Positions 25,573 to 35,226 of a DNA stretch of 64,000 bases are shown one piece after another (position 1 is the first letter of the stretch; every line of letters begins with the position of its first letter). The notes beneath the pieces are model-generated. The model saw nothing but the letters and a program-made list of their open reading frames with translations. It was not told the origin of the DNA and ran no database searches. The translations under genes were made by a program, and so were the position numbers. The DNA lies in the NCBI GenBank assembly GCA_963790405.1, contig CAWBOJ010000002.1, positions 124,001-188,000 on the forward strand, written 5' to 3'. The DNA comes from JBGSMX01 sp963790405. Its GTDB lineage: Bacteria; Actinomycetota; Coriobacteriia; Anaerosomatales; JAGXFU01.

Positions 25573-26760
25573 TCAGTCCAGATCCGCGAGACCAGGATGG
25601 CAGCGCAGCATGTATCGATCGAACTGCGGAACCGTGAACGCCGCGTAGCCGTGACCCGGAGTGTAGAGAAGGCCCTTCTCTATGAGTCTCGACCGAATCG
25701 GACCTGCTTGTTGTGATGTCCGGTTGATTCGCTCCGCCACCTCGGCCGCTCGATGGGGCGCGGGACCGAGTTCCGCCATTGCGAACAAGTAGCGCAACTC
25801 GAGGTCGGTGGCGCGGTCAGCTCGCACTCGGAAGAAGCTCTCGTCGAGTTTGGCCTCCACAAGTGGCCGGATCGACTCAACGGCCAATCTCGATACGGGC
25901 GATTCTCGTGCCTCATCCCAGGCGATCTTCCCGTATTCCTGCAGGAAGTACGGATATCCCTGGGTGTACGCCACAATGAAGTCAACCGCATCGCCATCAA
26001 AGTCGACATCGAGGTTGGCGGCGGGGACGGTGATTGCCTCGCGAGCGTACTCATCAGGCAACTCGCCGATGCGAGGAAAGCGGAAGAGCCGCTCGCTGTA
26101 GGACTTGGCTTCGCCAGCCAGCCGGGGAATCTGCGGAAGTCCAGCCCCAACAAGAGTCACAGGCAGAGATCTACGAGCACACTTGTGAAGTGCGGCAATC
26201 AACGCCTCTAGCTCGCTGCTCTCAAGGTATTGGATCTCATCCAGAAGGAAGATGACACCCGTGCCCCGCTCCTGCGCTGCCTCTCCCAGCGCGACGAGCA
26301 GGTCAGACAGGTCCTCCGTCAGAACACCGCTGTCCGCAGACCCGGCGAGTGCGTCGACGTCGAGACCCGCAGTGAGACTGCCGTCGGGGTTCGCGGTGAG
26401 GATGAAGGACTTGAGCACCGATGCCGCCCGAAGTGCGCGATCCTGCCAGCGCACTCCCGGCGCAATTTGAAGCAGAGCTCGACGCGCTTGCATCGCCATC
26501 TTGGAGCGAAACGAGGCGTCCTTCTCCACTTCCCACTCCACGGTGGACCAGTCTCGGGCCTCCGCCTTCTCTCTGAATACGTCCAGCAGGACTGTCTTGC
26601 CGACGCCCCGCAGGCCTGTGATGATCATCGACTGCTCTGCGTAGCCGTTCTCCAGCCTTTCAAGCAGGACATCGAAAGACTCGATCTCCTCATCACGGCC
26701 AACGAGAGCCGGTGGCTTGGTGCCGGCACCTGGAGCGTATGGGTTCTTGCGGGGATCCAC
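25573..26760 (-). CDS. AAA ATPase with C-terminal winged helix (ORC/CDC6-like fold)
   Basis: 395 residues. Walker A GLRGVGKT (49-56), Walker B VIFLLDEIQ with Asp174/Glu175, sensor region VTLVGAGLPQI and a C-terminal winged helix (AAEVAERINRTSQQAGPIRSRLIEKGLLY). Proteins of this kind occur in mobile and toxin-like loci and resemble archaeal MoxR/ORC-type ATPases. The GTG at 26760 follows AGGAGG. Promoter and operator lie at 26780-26816. Confidence 0.85.
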   Translation of the reverse strand: MDPRKNPYAPGAGTKPPALVGRDEEIESFDVLLERLENGYAEQSMIITGLRGVGKTVLLDVFREKAEARDWSTVEWEVEKDASFRSKMAMQARRALLQIAPGVRWQDRALRAASVLKSFILTANPDGSLTAGLDVDALAGSADSGVLTEDLSDLLVALGEAAQERGTGVIFLLDEIQYLESSELEALIAALHKCARRSLPVTLVGAGLPQIPRLAGEAKSYSERLFRFPRIGELPDEYAREAITVPAANLDVDFDGDAVDFIVAYTQGYPYFLQEYGKIAWDEARESPVSRLAVESIRPLVEAKLDESFFRVRADRATDLELRYLFAMAELGPAPHRAAEVAERINRTSQQAGPIRSRLIEKGLLYTPGHGYAAFTVPQFDRYMLRCHPGLADLD

Positions 26761-26779
26761 ACCATCCTCCTAGACGAAT

Positions 26780-26816
26780 TAGACGCAGTTTATCCTGGTT
26801 TGTAAAACTACGTCTA
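26780..26816. promoter_or_regulatory. TAGACG...CGTCTA operator at the AAA ATPase promoter
   Basis: TAGACGCAGTTT (26780-26791) and AAACTACGTCTA (26805-26816) are inverted 12-bp arms matching at 11 of 12 positions. On the minus strand TTTACA, 17 bp and TCTAAT form a promoter within it, so the ATPase's winged helix or another factor may control it. Confidence 0.6.
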
Positions 26817-26959
26817 CATTGTCAAACTAGCTCGCCCGCGTTCGTCTTGAGCTCGGCACGATACCCTGACCGCGCCGAACCCTTCGGCTGCGCACGGCCG
26901 CTTCGGCCGGTACGATCGCCGTCTCGCCATCAATCGGCACGCCTGCCCCTCATCTCGAG

Positions 26960-27065
26960 ATCACAGTCTGTGATGTCAAGTTGTGTTCCGACTGCTCAGG
27001 GCCCCATTCTGAAATCACACTGGCGGACCTTCGCCTCATGATAGAACATATGTTCGTATGGTCAA
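26960..27065 (-). promoter_or_regulatory. Orphan LexA-box promoter, relic of an ORF6N leader
   Basis: TTGACC (27060-27065), GAACATATGTTC (27044-27055) and TATCAT (27038-27043) form a promoter whose 16-bp spacer holds a GAAC-N4-GTTC SOS-type box. Further down, ATCACAGTCTGTGAT (26960-26974) is a palindrome. The same layout precedes the ORF6N gene at 30874, but no gene follows here. The rest of 26821-27061 shows no coding signal. Confidence 0.65.
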
Positions 27066-27716
27066 GACCGCAGCGCCCACAGCACGATGCCGAGCGCGTG
27101 GTCGGGATCGCGCGATCATGCGCGACTGCGATCGCCTCTCGCCCGCCCTGCACCTCGTCGTACTCGGCAACTCGCGCCCTCGCATCCCGAAAGCTCGCGT
27201 ACTTCGCACCCGCACTCTCGTTGGGAATCTCGAGGAAAGCGAGCTGATCGCCCCGATCGCCGTCGCAGCGGCGAGTCCCACCTCATCGAGCTGACGCGAT
27301 CCGCGGCCGCCCCACGCAGCCAGGTAGTCGCGCACGGGATCGGCGAGATCGTCCTGCCCGACACCTGCGCCCGGGGTCGCTCGATCTGCGACGTAGCGCT
27401 TGAACAACCCGATCACGACCGCGGCGTGCTCCTGCTGCGACGCAAGCTCCCCCGCCCTGCCTCCGCACGCATCACCGGCGATCGCGTGATCGGCAGCTTC
27501 CTCCGAAGACAGAAGGGCGACGACGGCGTCCCGCGCGGCCTCGAACACCTGCGGATCGACTTCGCTCCGCGCCATCTCGAGCAGGTGCGGCAACGCGAGG
27601 TAGAGGCGGAAGACTCCGATTGCCTCGGCGCACTTCATGCGCTCGGCGGGGTCGGCACTGCAAAGTCCGTCGATGAGATCGTCGTTGCTCGTGCCGACGG
27701 CATAGATGGTGGACAT
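27062..27716 (-). pseudogene. Helical-repeat (HEAT-like) protein, frameshifted
   Basis: About 218 residues, almost all alpha-helical pairs (LIDGLCSADPAERMKCAEAIG, LPHLLEMARSEVDPQVFEAARDAV) like HEAT or armadillo scaffolds. The frame breaks near 27255 and again near 27085; the joined C-terminus reads FLEIPNESAGAKYASF, then ALGIVLWALRS, with the stop at 27062 touching the LexA-box promoter. The ATG at 27716 has GGTGGG upstream. No partner can be named. Confidence 0.5.
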
Positions 27717-27839
27717 AATTCCCACCTTTCCGACCGAAACCGCTTGCTCGCGGTCGGCCTACGCTTTAGCTGCACTTATGAAGCGCCCAGCAAGCTGATA
27801 GGCTCAAATCGGCGCTGCCACCCTCAGGTGACGAACATC

Positions 27840-28048
27840 AGTATACGCGGCGGTGGCAACGAAGTCGGCTTCGCCGCAGCCCCTCTGCATCCGCGGCGCC
27901 ATGATGCGAGCCAGACGCTCGAGTTCTTCGTTCGAGAGCGTGGGGGACTCAAGACACGCTCCAGCCTCGTGGGTATGAGACACTCACAGGGGCGCGTGAG
28001 CTCGAACGCACCAGCGAGCGACGCGCGCGTAGTCGCGCTGTAGCGGCG
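27840..28048 (-). repeat. Fragment copy of the 3' end of the 32719-33528 gene
   Basis: In one reverse frame this reads TLSNEELERLARIMAPRM, nearly identical to the end of the membrane protein at 32719-33528 (LSNEELERLARIAAPRM). The core of about 45 bp recurs near 31030 and 32735. The remainder of the 27717-28070 gap has no other gene that I can see. Confidence 0.7.
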
Positions 28049-28070
28049 CACGAGCAGAGGGGCCGTCATC

Positions 28071-30286
28071 ATGAACGCGAACGTAACGAGGACGCGCATT
28101 CGCACGCGCCTGTCCCTAGCTGTCACCTGTGCTGTACTCGTCGCATTCTCGCTGTTCGTGGGGACGTCAGCCGCACATGCGCAGCCGACGTTGGAGTGGG
28201 GCGTGCAGGACGGGACCGTCCTCGGCGAACTGGCCGAGAACATCGTCGCCGATGATACCGGCAACACCCTGACCGTCGGCTGGACCGACGGCAGTCTCGG
28301 AGGCCCCCACGTCGGCTCGAACGACGTGTTCGTCCACCTGGCCGATCCGGACGGCACGAGCGTGTGGACCCGGCAGTTCGGATCGACGTCACTGGACACC
28401 GGCTACGACGTCGCCTTCACGGGCGACGGCGGCTACATCGTGGTCGGCAACACGTTCGGCAACCTGTACCCTTCCACCTACGGTGGCCTGGATGCCTTCA
28501 TCGTGCGATTCAACGCAGCCGGCACGCCGCTTTGGTCCGATCAGTTCGGTACCGGGGACGACGAGTCAGCGAACGCCGTGGCACTCGACTCGGCCGGGAA
28601 CATCTACGTGGCCGGCGAGACCGGCGGCAACCTGGCGGGAACAGGTGAGATCGGCTACACCGACGGCTACCTGCGCAGCTACACAGCCGGTGGGGCCGTG
28701 AGATGGACGCGCCAGTTCGGAATCACGGGTCTGTTCTGTGCCACGTATGACATCGCAAGCGACGCAACGGGCAACACCTACGTCGTCGGGGATGCGTCCT
28801 ACAACATCAGCCCCAGCGAGATTCCCGCTGATGCAACCGTGTGGAGCTACAACTCGGCTGGCACGCTGCGCTGGGACGAACGGTTCGGAAGCTCCGCCGA
28901 CGATGTGGCCAAGGGAGTCGCAGTCGACAACGCGGGAGACGTCTACGTCGTCGGGGACACCCAGGGAACGTTCTACGCCCCGTACCAGGGCGTTATGGAC
29001 CAGTTCGCCGTCAAGTTCCCGAAGGCCGGACCTCCGCTCGTGTGGGCTCAGCAATTCGGCACGAGCGGCAACGAGGACTTCACGGGCGTTGCCATCGACG
29101 GCTCGGGACCGCTGGTCGTGTGTGGTGAGGCAGGGTCGATAGCCTCCCCCGACCTCGCTGTCTACACGCTGGACCCGGCAACCGGGGCGATGGAGTTCAG
29201 CGACGTCCGCAGTAGTGCCGGCAACGACTACTGCCGCGCCATCGATGCAGGCGAGCCCGGCGCGGTCTACGTCGCAGGCGGCACGATGGGTGATCTCTTC
29301 ACATCGAGCGCGGGCTCCACGGACTACTACTTCGCGAAGTACCTCTCGGGCATCTACCTGCCCGACGGGATCCTGTCAGTGGCGGGCAGCACTCGCTACA
29401 CCACGGCAATCGAGGCCTCCAAGCTGGCGTTTCCCAACGGCGCGACAGGCGTCGTGATCGCCACCGGTGAGAACTGGCCCGATGCGCTCGGCGGCAGCGC
29501 GCTCGCCGGAGCGGTGGACGGCCCGCTGCTGCTCACCAAGCACGATGCCCTCCCCGCAGCCGTGATGGCCGAGACTCAAGAGGCTCGCTCCGAGCGAACG
29601 CCTACATTCTCGGCGGGTCGAATGCGATAGGTGCCGGTGTGGATGAGCAGCTCGACGCCCTGGGAATCGGCACCGTACGCCGTCTGGCCGGATCCACCCG
29701 ATACGGCACAGCGAATCTCGTGGCCAAGGAGGTCATCGCTGTGCGAGGCTCTGCGTACGACGGCCAGGCGTTCGTGACCACGGGCGAGAACTTCCCGGAC
29801 GCGCTGGGAGCATCGCCTCTGGCAGCATGCTTCTCGACGCCCATCCTGCTCACCGCAACCGATGGGACCCCGTACCTGCCCTCGCAAGTCGACTCGGCAG
29901 TGATACTGGGCGGACCGCTCGCGGTCACAGCTGTGACGGAGGCTGCGGTCGAATCGGCACTGGGCGCATCGAAGGTGACTCGCGTGGGCGGTGTCGACCG
30001 CTACGACACGGCGGCCAAGATCGCCGACCACGGCGTCGCACACGGGATGCGCTGGGACGGCCTCGGCATCGCCACCGGTGCCGACTACCCCGACGCGCTT
30101 TCGGGAGGCGCGATGCTCGGCTCGTTCGACAGCGTACTGCTGCTGACCAAGCCGACGAGCCTCGCGAACGTCGCCCGCCTCCGCATCACCAAGAACAAGG
30201 CGGACATCAACACGGTGTCCTTCATCGGAGGAACCGCCGCCGTGAGCCAGAGCGTGCGGAACGAGGTGGCGAGGCTGATCGAGTAG
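28071..30286 (+). pseudogene. Secreted SBBP/beta-propeller protein with three CWB2 repeats, one frameshift
   Basis: About 738 residues with one missing base restored near 29590. A signal peptide (about 1-38) precedes a propeller of SBBP-like blades (W-x-x-QFG, D-x-x-GN-x-YV-x-G), about residues 40-430, then three CWB2 units from about 437 (SGSTRYTTA-like, ENWPDALGGSALAG, GENFPDALGASPLA, ATGADYPDALSGG). It is probably displayed on the cell wall. The ATG at 28071 follows GAGGGG. Confidence 0.85.
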
Positions 30287-30340
30287 GGCTGGTTGGGACG
30301 GCATCCAGCCCGGGTGTCAGATCCGAGACTCGCCACGCGG

Positions 30341-30874
30341 TCACTCCACCGAATCGTCCGCTCGGAACCCAAGCGGCCGTCGTCTCTTGACTGACGGCGC
30401 GGTCAACGCCTGTATGACCCGCATGATGGCTGCAAACTGCTCGTCGTAGCGGTGCTCCATCTCATCAAGCCTGCTCGAGAGACCGGCATTCTCCGCGAGA
30501 ATCTCTCGCAGTCGCACGAACGCCCTCATGATCTGAATGTTGACGGCCACTGCGCGCGGACTCCGAAGCACCCCTGACAGCATCGCCACACCTTGCTCGG
30601 TGAACGCCAGCGGCGGCTTCCGCCGTCCGCCCCGGCTCAGGTCGTCCCCCGCAATACGTCTCATCTCTGTCCACTCCTCCCAGCCCAACTCGAACATGAA
30701 GTCGGCCGGGAAGCGATCTGCGTTGCGCCGTACGGATTGTGAGAGCGCACGCGTTTCGACTCCGTACAGGTCGGCTAGATCCTCATCCAGAATGACCCGC
30801 GCACCACGCACGACTCGGATGCGGAGCGCCGCTGCCTCGACGGGCGCAATCGCGATTTCGTTGCTCACGAGCAT
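30341..30874 (-). CDS. ORF6N-domain DNA-binding protein
   Basis: 177 residues. The N-terminal ORF6N domain shows RVVRGARVILDEDLADLYGVETRALSQSVRRNADRFPADFMFEL and a C-terminal coiled coil (RLREILAENAGLSSRLDEMEHRYDEQF). ORF6N proteins are phage or mobile-element regulators. The ATG at 30874 follows GGGGGA. A LexA-like box (30980-30991) and a TCACAATCTGTGA palindrome (30898-30910) lie upstream, suggesting DNA-damage induction plus autoregulation. Confidence 0.85.
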   Translation of the reverse strand: MLVSNEIAIAPVEAAALRIRVVRGARVILDEDLADLYGVETRALSQSVRRNADRFPADFMFELGWEEWTEMRRIAGDDLSRGGRRKPPLAFTEQGVAMLSGVLRSPRAVAVNIQIMRAFVRLREILAENAGLSSRLDEMEHRYDEQFAAIMRVIQALTAPSVKRRRPLGFRADDSVE

Positions 30875-30897
30875 TCCCCCATCGTGCTCGTTTGATA

Positions 30898-31001
30898 TCA
30901 CAATCTGTGACTTCAAACTCGTTTCCCCTGCTCAGCCGCGTGCTTTGAAATCACACACGTGACCTCCACGCTCATAATAGAACGTATGTTCGTATCGTCA
31001 A
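30898..31001 (-). promoter_or_regulatory. LexA-box promoter and TCACA-ATC-TGTGA operator of the ORF6N gene
   Basis: TTGACG (30996-31001), a 16-bp spacer containing GAACGTATGTTC (30980-30991) and TATTAT (30974-30979). The SOS-type box sits between the -35 and -10, where LexA would repress. TCACAATCTGTGA (30898-30910) lies in the leader. The whole arrangement is duplicated at 26960-27065. Confidence 0.7.
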
Positions 31002-31009
31002 GCCCCGGG

Positions 31010-31165
31010 TCGCAGTCCTTCTACATGCGCCGCGCCGCGATGCGAGCCAGACGCTCGAGTTCTTCGTTCGAGATCGTGGAGAACTCCTCGCCTGCCGAGC
31101 TCCCCGGCCTCGTACGCAAACTCGTACTTCGCATTCTCGTTGAGGTCGGGCGACCAACCAGTCCC
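31010..31165 (-). repeat. Second fragment copy of the 32719-33528 gene
   Basis: In reverse it reads DLNENAKYEFAYEAG joined out of frame to SNEELERLARIAARRM. This resembles two separated parts of the 32719-33528 protein with the middle deleted. It lies immediately upstream of the ORF6N promoter. Confidence 0.7.
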
Positions 31166-31174
31166 CCGAATACA

Positions 31175-31218
31175 TTTACCTAATCGGTAAACCATGATAT
31201 CTTTACCTTATCGGTAAA
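31175..31218 (+). promoter_or_regulatory. Twin TTTACC-N5-GGTAAA operators of the HigBA operon
   Basis: TTTACCTAATCGGTAAA (31175-31191) and TTTACCTTATCGGTAAA (31202-31218) have starts 27 bp apart. The first supplies the -35 (TTTACC) and, 17 bp on, TATCTT (31198-31203) the -10; the second would cover the transcription start. Confidence 0.7.
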
Positions 31219-31237
31219 CTTTGTGTACGGAGCGTGC

Positions 31238-31576
31238 ATGGAGGTCTACTTCGCGACCAAGCGACTCGAAACGGATCTCGCCACAACTGATCGGCGAATC
31301 AAATCTTCCGGAGCGACAGTCGCACGCAAACTCGAGCTTCGTCTCAGTCAGCTGAGCGCGGCACCCGATCTCGAGACCATGCGTTCGTTGCCGGGGCGAT
31401 GCCACGAATTGCACGGGGACCGCGCGGACCATCTCGCGCTCGATGTGACCGGGAACCTCAGGCTGGTGTTCAGGCCAACCGAGCAACCTCCGCCGGCGAA
31501 GGACGATGGCGGACTGGACTGGAAGGCCGTTGCGGCGATAACGATTGTGGAGGTAGTTGATTACCATGGCCGCTAA
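31238..31576 (+). CDS. HigB/RelE-type toxin
   Basis: 112 residues: MEVYFATKRLETDLA, RLSQLSAAPDLETMRSLPG, CHELHGDRADHLALDVTGNLRLVF and a VVEVVDYHGR ending, all typical of the killer protein of plasmid-maintenance HigB systems. The ATG at 31238 follows CGGAG. It overlaps the antitoxin gene by 11 nt, with the toxin first as usual for HigBA. Confidence 0.85.
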   Translation: MEVYFATKRLETDLATTDRRIKSSGATVARKLELRLSQLSAAPDLETMRSLPGRCHELHGDRADHLALDVTGNLRLVFRPTEQPPPAKDDGGLDWKAVAAITIVEVVDYHGR

Positions 31577-32651
31577 GACTCGATACCGCTGGACTCCAGA
31601 TGTCGCCGTTGCGCCGGGTGAGACGATTCGAGAGATCCTCTCTGAGCGAGGCATCACGCAAGCCGACTTCGCGATCCGTCTTGGCAAGACCGAGAAGTTC
31701 GTGAGCCAGCTGGTCAACGGCAAGGCCTCGCTCACACACGACACCGCGATCGAGCTCGAGCGTGCGCTGGGTGTTCCCTCGGCATTTTGGAATGCCGCCG
31801 AGGCGGAGTATCGCGACTTTCTGGCCCGCCAGAACCAGGAAGCCGAGCTGGAGCAGCAGGGGGAATGGGTCGACTCGTTCCCGCTGGATGAGATGGCTTC
31901 TCATGGCTGGATTGCCCGGGAAGAAGCACCCGCCCCCCAAGCCGCGGAGCTGCTCTCCTTCTTCGGCGTGTCATCGGTCGACGCGTATCGGGCGTACTGG
32001 GGTTCCGAACGTCGGCTCGCCGCACGCATGAGCACCGCCTACGAGCCCAGCGCCTCGTCGATAACCGCATGGTTGCGTGCCGGTGAGATCGCCGCCGAGG
32101 CCATCCACGCCGCCCCGTTCGACCCGACGGGATTCCGCCGTGTTCTTGGCGATCTGCGTCAGACATCGCGAAGGCCCCCCCGGGAGTGGCTCACACTCGT
32201 ACCCGAGCTGTGCGCGGCCGTTGGTGTGGCGATCGTGTTCGTGAAGGACTTGCCGGAGACACGACTTCACGCGGTGAGCTGGTGGTCGACCCGGACTCGA
32301 GCGGTCATACAACTCGGATTGCGCTACCACACCGACGATCAGGTGTGGTTCAGCCTCTACCACGAAGCCGGACATCTACTGCTCGACGATCGCACGCGAA
32401 ACGGGATCAGCGAACTGCGCGAGGATCCCATGGCAGAGCAGCGAGCGGATAGATTCGCGGCGGACATGCTGATTCCGCCCGGGAGTTACGAGCAGTTCAC
32501 CTCTGCAGGTCGACCGAGCAAGGCGTCGGTGAGGCAGTTCGCCGAGCAAACCGGGGTCGCTGCCGGAATCGTCGTTGGCCGCCTCCAGCGCGACGAAGTC
32601 ATCCCCTACAACTGGATGAACGACCTCAAGGCGCGGCTGGACTGGGAGTGA
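31566..32651 (+). CDS. HigA-type antitoxin fused to an ImmA/IrrE peptidase
   Basis: 361 residues. An XRE helix-turn-helix (IREILSERGITQADFAIRLGKTEKFVSQLVNG, about 21-70) is fused to a C-terminal ImmA/IrrE metallopeptidase with HEAGH at 266-270. HigA proteins with such a tail are known and may be cleaved or cleave other repressors. The ATG at 31566 is 13-19 nt downstream of GGAGGT and overlaps the toxin's end. Confidence 0.85.
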   Translation: MAAKTRYRWTPDVAVAPGETIREILSERGITQADFAIRLGKTEKFVSQLVNGKASLTHDTAIELERALGVPSAFWNAAEAEYRDFLARQNQEAELEQQGEWVDSFPLDEMASHGWIAREEAPAPQAAELLSFFGVSSVDAYRAYWGSERRLAARMSTAYEPSASSITAWLRAGEIAAEAIHAAPFDPTGFRRVLGDLRQTSRRPPREWLTLVPELCAAVGVAIVFVKDLPETRLHAVSWWSTRTRAVIQLGLRYHTDDQVWFSLYHEAGHLLLDDRTRNGISELREDPMAEQRADRFAADMLIPPGSYEQFTSAGRPSKASVRQFAEQTGVAAGIVVGRLQRDEVIPYNWMNDLKARLDWE

Positions 32652-32718
32652 TCGGGCCTCCCACTTGAAATCACGAACCTGCCCCCTCTCACTCCCCCTC
32701 GGCTTCGCCGCACTCCGT

Positions 32719-33528
32719 CTACATGCGCGGCGCCGCGATGCGAGCCAGACGCTCGAGTTCCTCGTTCGAGAGCGTGAAGAACTCCTCGCCTACCGCGTCT
32801 TGCTTTGGAAGTCCCGAGATCACGGCGCAGTCGTCACCGGTGGTGAAGATGGCGCTTCCGCCGTAGATGACGGCCTTGTCGCCCACCCCTTCGAGCTCGA
32901 TGGGCGGCTCCGGCTCCCCGCCCTCCGCTGCCGCGGCCTCTGCCGAGGACTCATACGTCGAGACGAGGTTGTCGTACTCGGCAGCATCCACGACGGTGAA
33001 TAGCGCCAGCCGAGAACCCCCGGCGTCGTACGCAAACTGGTACTTCGCACTCTTGTTGAGATCGAGCGGCACCTGCGTCACCTCGCCGCAGTCCGCGCAG
33101 GTAGCGGTGAAGACCTCAGCGGGCAGGACCTCGGCGGGCGTTGCGGCGGGTTCGGGCGGCGCGATCTCGGCGATATCGCTGGAAGGAGCGTCATCGATTC
33201 CGGCAAGCGTGTCGGTGCCGTTTCTGTAGAAGAGCAGGTAGGCCACGATCAGGATGGCGAGAACCGCGATCAGAGCCTTGACAATCTGTTTCAGCCGATG
33301 CCCCTCACGCCTGTTCATGTTGAGGATCTCTGAGGGCGAGGCACCCGCCGCAGTCGCGGCTTCGATCCGTGCACCTGCGGCGTCTCGCTCGGCGAGCATG
33401 TCCGCCGCCATCAGGTCCGCGTACTGCCCGACGGTCTCGGCGCGTGCCTCGAACGCGGCCACTTCCTCAGGTGTGTGTTCGACGCGCGAATCCGCATCCG
33501 AATCGCTCGTGCTCGGCGTGTCACTCAT
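32719..33528 (-). CDS. Single-pass membrane protein, source of the dispersed 3' copies
   Basis: 269 residues. An acidic cytoplasmic N-terminus (1-85) is followed by a transmembrane helix (about 88-108: LIAVLAILIVAYLLFY), an extracytoplasmic linker rich in Pro, Ala and Glu, a CADCG pair of cysteines and a C-terminal domain ending in SNEELERLARIAAPRM. The ATG at 33528 follows GGGAGG. I do not recognise the family. Partial copies of its 3' end lie near 27840-28048 and 31010-31165. Confidence 0.7.
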   Translation of the reverse strand: MSDTPSTSDSDADSRVEHTPEEVAAFEARAETVGQYADLMAADMLAERDAAGARIEAATAAGASPSEILNMNRREGHRLKQIVKALIAVLAILIVAYLLFYRNGTDTLAGIDDAPSSDIAEIAPPEPAATPAEVLPAEVFTATCADCGEVTQVPLDLNKSAKYQFAYDAGGSRLALFTVVDAAEYDNLVSTYESSAEAAAAEGGEPEPPIELEGVGDKAVIYGGSAIFTTGDDCAVISGLPKQDAVGEEFFTLSNEELERLARIAAPRM

Positions 33529-33675
33529 ACGTCTCCCTCCCCCAAAGGGTACCGCCATGATTGTACGTCGTTGACCGCCCCCAGCGCGACGATGGAGAGA
33601 CGGAGGATTCGCGTTGACACTCGATGGCAAGACATCGGTTCGCGTCTGTTTGGACAAGGGGGGTATCATCGACTC

Positions 33676-33888
33676 ATGAGCAATCCAGCCATCGACATCA
33701 ACAAGCTTGATCCCGAAGAACGCCTCAGACTCATTGGTGACTTGTGGGAGAGCCTGAGTGCACAGCCTGAGACGGTGCACCTTGCCCCCGCCCAGAAGGC
33801 TGAGCTCGACCGTCGTCTCGACGCGCTCGATCGCGGTACCGCCGAAGTCATCACCTGGGACGAGGCCAAGCGCCGTCTTCGCGGCTGA
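33676..33888 (+). CDS. RelB-like addiction-module antitoxin
   Basis: 70 residues matching the short addiction-module antitoxin family (TIGR02574): DPEERLRLIGDLWESL, LAPAQKAELDRRL and a WDEAKRRLRG ending. A TATCAT element sits 6 nt before the ATG with no ribosome-binding site, hinting at leaderless translation. The toxin gene starts 4 nt after its stop. Confidence 0.85.
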   Translation: MSNPAIDINKLDPEERLRLIGDLWESLSAQPETVHLAPAQKAELDRRLDALDRGTAEVITWDEAKRRLRG

Positions 33889-33892
33889 TCTT

Positions 33893-34192
33893 GTGCCGAC
33901 CCTTTGGCTTCTCTCCGAGGCGCTTGCCGACCTCGAGTCCGCGCGAGACTGGTACGACACGCAGCGTTCGGGCCTCGGCGACGACTTCCTGGACGCTGTC
34001 GATGACGCGCTGGACTCCGTACTCTCGTTCCCGCTCGCCCATCCGCTGGACTACCGGGACGCCCGTCGATTCCTCGTTGAGCGGTTTCCATACTGCTTGT
34101 ATTACCGGGTCGAGGACGACGATGTTGTCGTAGTCGCCTGCCTACACGCGGCTCGCGATCCGCTTCGGACTAGACGTCGCTTGCGCGGCTAA
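33893..34192 (+). CDS. RelE/ParE-family toxin
   Basis: 99 residues from a GTG at 33893: SEALADLESARDWYDTQRSGLGDDFLDAVDDALDSV, YRDARRFLVERFPYCLYYRVEDDDVVVVACLHAARDP. These are the helical hairpin, beta-sheet and conserved basic/His tail of ParE-like toxins that pair with TIGR02574 antitoxins. No separate ribosome-binding site is present, so it probably relies on coupling to the antitoxin. Confidence 0.85.
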   Translation: MPTLWLLSEALADLESARDWYDTQRSGLGDDFLDAVDDALDSVLSFPLAHPLDYRDARRFLVERFPYCLYYRVEDDDVVVVACLHAARDPLRTRRRLRG

Positions 34193-34324
34193 CCTGCGCA
34201 TCGAACTCGACGAACCGAGCACACGCGGGAGGTCGGACATCGCGACTTCTCGGCAGCGAAACCTACGCCTTGCACGGCATTTGCTCCTATCTCCTCGATA
34301 GTCCCTTCGATAGAAGCTGGTGCC

Positions 34325-35020
34325 GTGAATCGTCTGGGTCGCTCGGCTGTAAGCGTGCTTGCCGTGGCAGCGCTCATCCTCGCGCTGACTGTCTCGGGCT
34401 GCACGGCCACGGACACCACCGATACTCAAGCCGAAAGTACCGACACAACTGCACTACCGAACACAATGGGAGGCGAAGACATGGCCGAAATCTATCTCGC
34501 AGGCGGCTGCTTCTGGGGCGTCGAGAAGTACATGGCCGGCGTGCAAGGCGTGATCGAGGCGGAGTCCGGCTATGCCAACGGCACCACCGACTCGCCTTCG
34601 TACCGGGACGTGACCACGGGTCGCACCGGCTACACGGAAACGGTCCGAGTCGTCTACGACCCGACCGTGGCGCCGCTCCCGTTCCTGCTCGATCTGTTCT
34701 ACGAGGCCATCGACCCGACCACGCTGAATCGGCAAGGCAACGACGCCGGCACGCAGTACCGCAGCGGCATCTACTACACCGACCCTGCAGACCTCCCCGT
34801 CATCGAGACCTCGCTCGACAAGCTCCAGGAGCGCTACAGCAAGCCGATTGTCGTCGAAGCGCGACCTCTCACGGCCTATACTCCCGCCGAGGACTACCAC
34901 CAGGACTACCTCGACAAGAATCCGGCGGGCTACTGCCACATCGGCCTGGACCTGTTCGAGAAGGCGGCCCAGGCGGTGCCCGATCCGTCGCAGTTTCCGG
35001 ATCCGGCTAGCAGCAACTGA
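34325..35020 (+). CDS. msrA: Lipoprotein peptide-methionine (S)-S-oxide reductase
   Basis: 231 residues. A lipobox (LTVSGC, Cys26) follows a hydrophobic signal, so the enzyme sits on the outer face of the membrane. The MsrA domain begins at about 53 with the catalytic GCFWG motif (Cys62), followed by GYANG, TGYTETVRVVYDP, LFYEAIDPTTLNRQGND and GTQYRSGIYY. It repairs oxidised methionine in exported proteins; being next to large secreted proteins fits that role. The start is a GTG at 34325. Confidence 0.95.
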   Translation: MNRLGRSAVSVLAVAALILALTVSGCTATDTTDTQAESTDTTALPNTMGGEDMAEIYLAGGCFWGVEKYMAGVQGVIEAESGYANGTTDSPSYRDVTTGRTGYTETVRVVYDPTVAPLPFLLDLFYEAIDPTTLNRQGNDAGTQYRSGIYYTDPADLPVIETSLDKLQERYSKPIVVEARPLTAYTPAEDYHQDYLDKNPAGYCHIGLDLFEKAAQAVPDPSQFPDPASSN

Positions 35021-35226
35021 GCGCTGGATCTCTTCGCGCTTGCGCTTTGCCACTCACCCGCATTCTCCACCCGTATCCTCGGCATATACAGGTGCAACAG
35101 CTGCTTGCGTACTTGCCTTAGCGGGGCCATCATTCGCTTAGGGGGAACGGTCGCGTTCGCGAAGCTGCGACGCGGCCGATATTGGCGTGTTTGCGGTCGC
35201 GCGGATACACAGGAAGAGGGCCCGCC

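Noticed and set aside
30341..32651. Prophage, because of ORF6N and LexA-type control
   Set aside because: No integrase, capsid, terminase or tail gene is present in the window.
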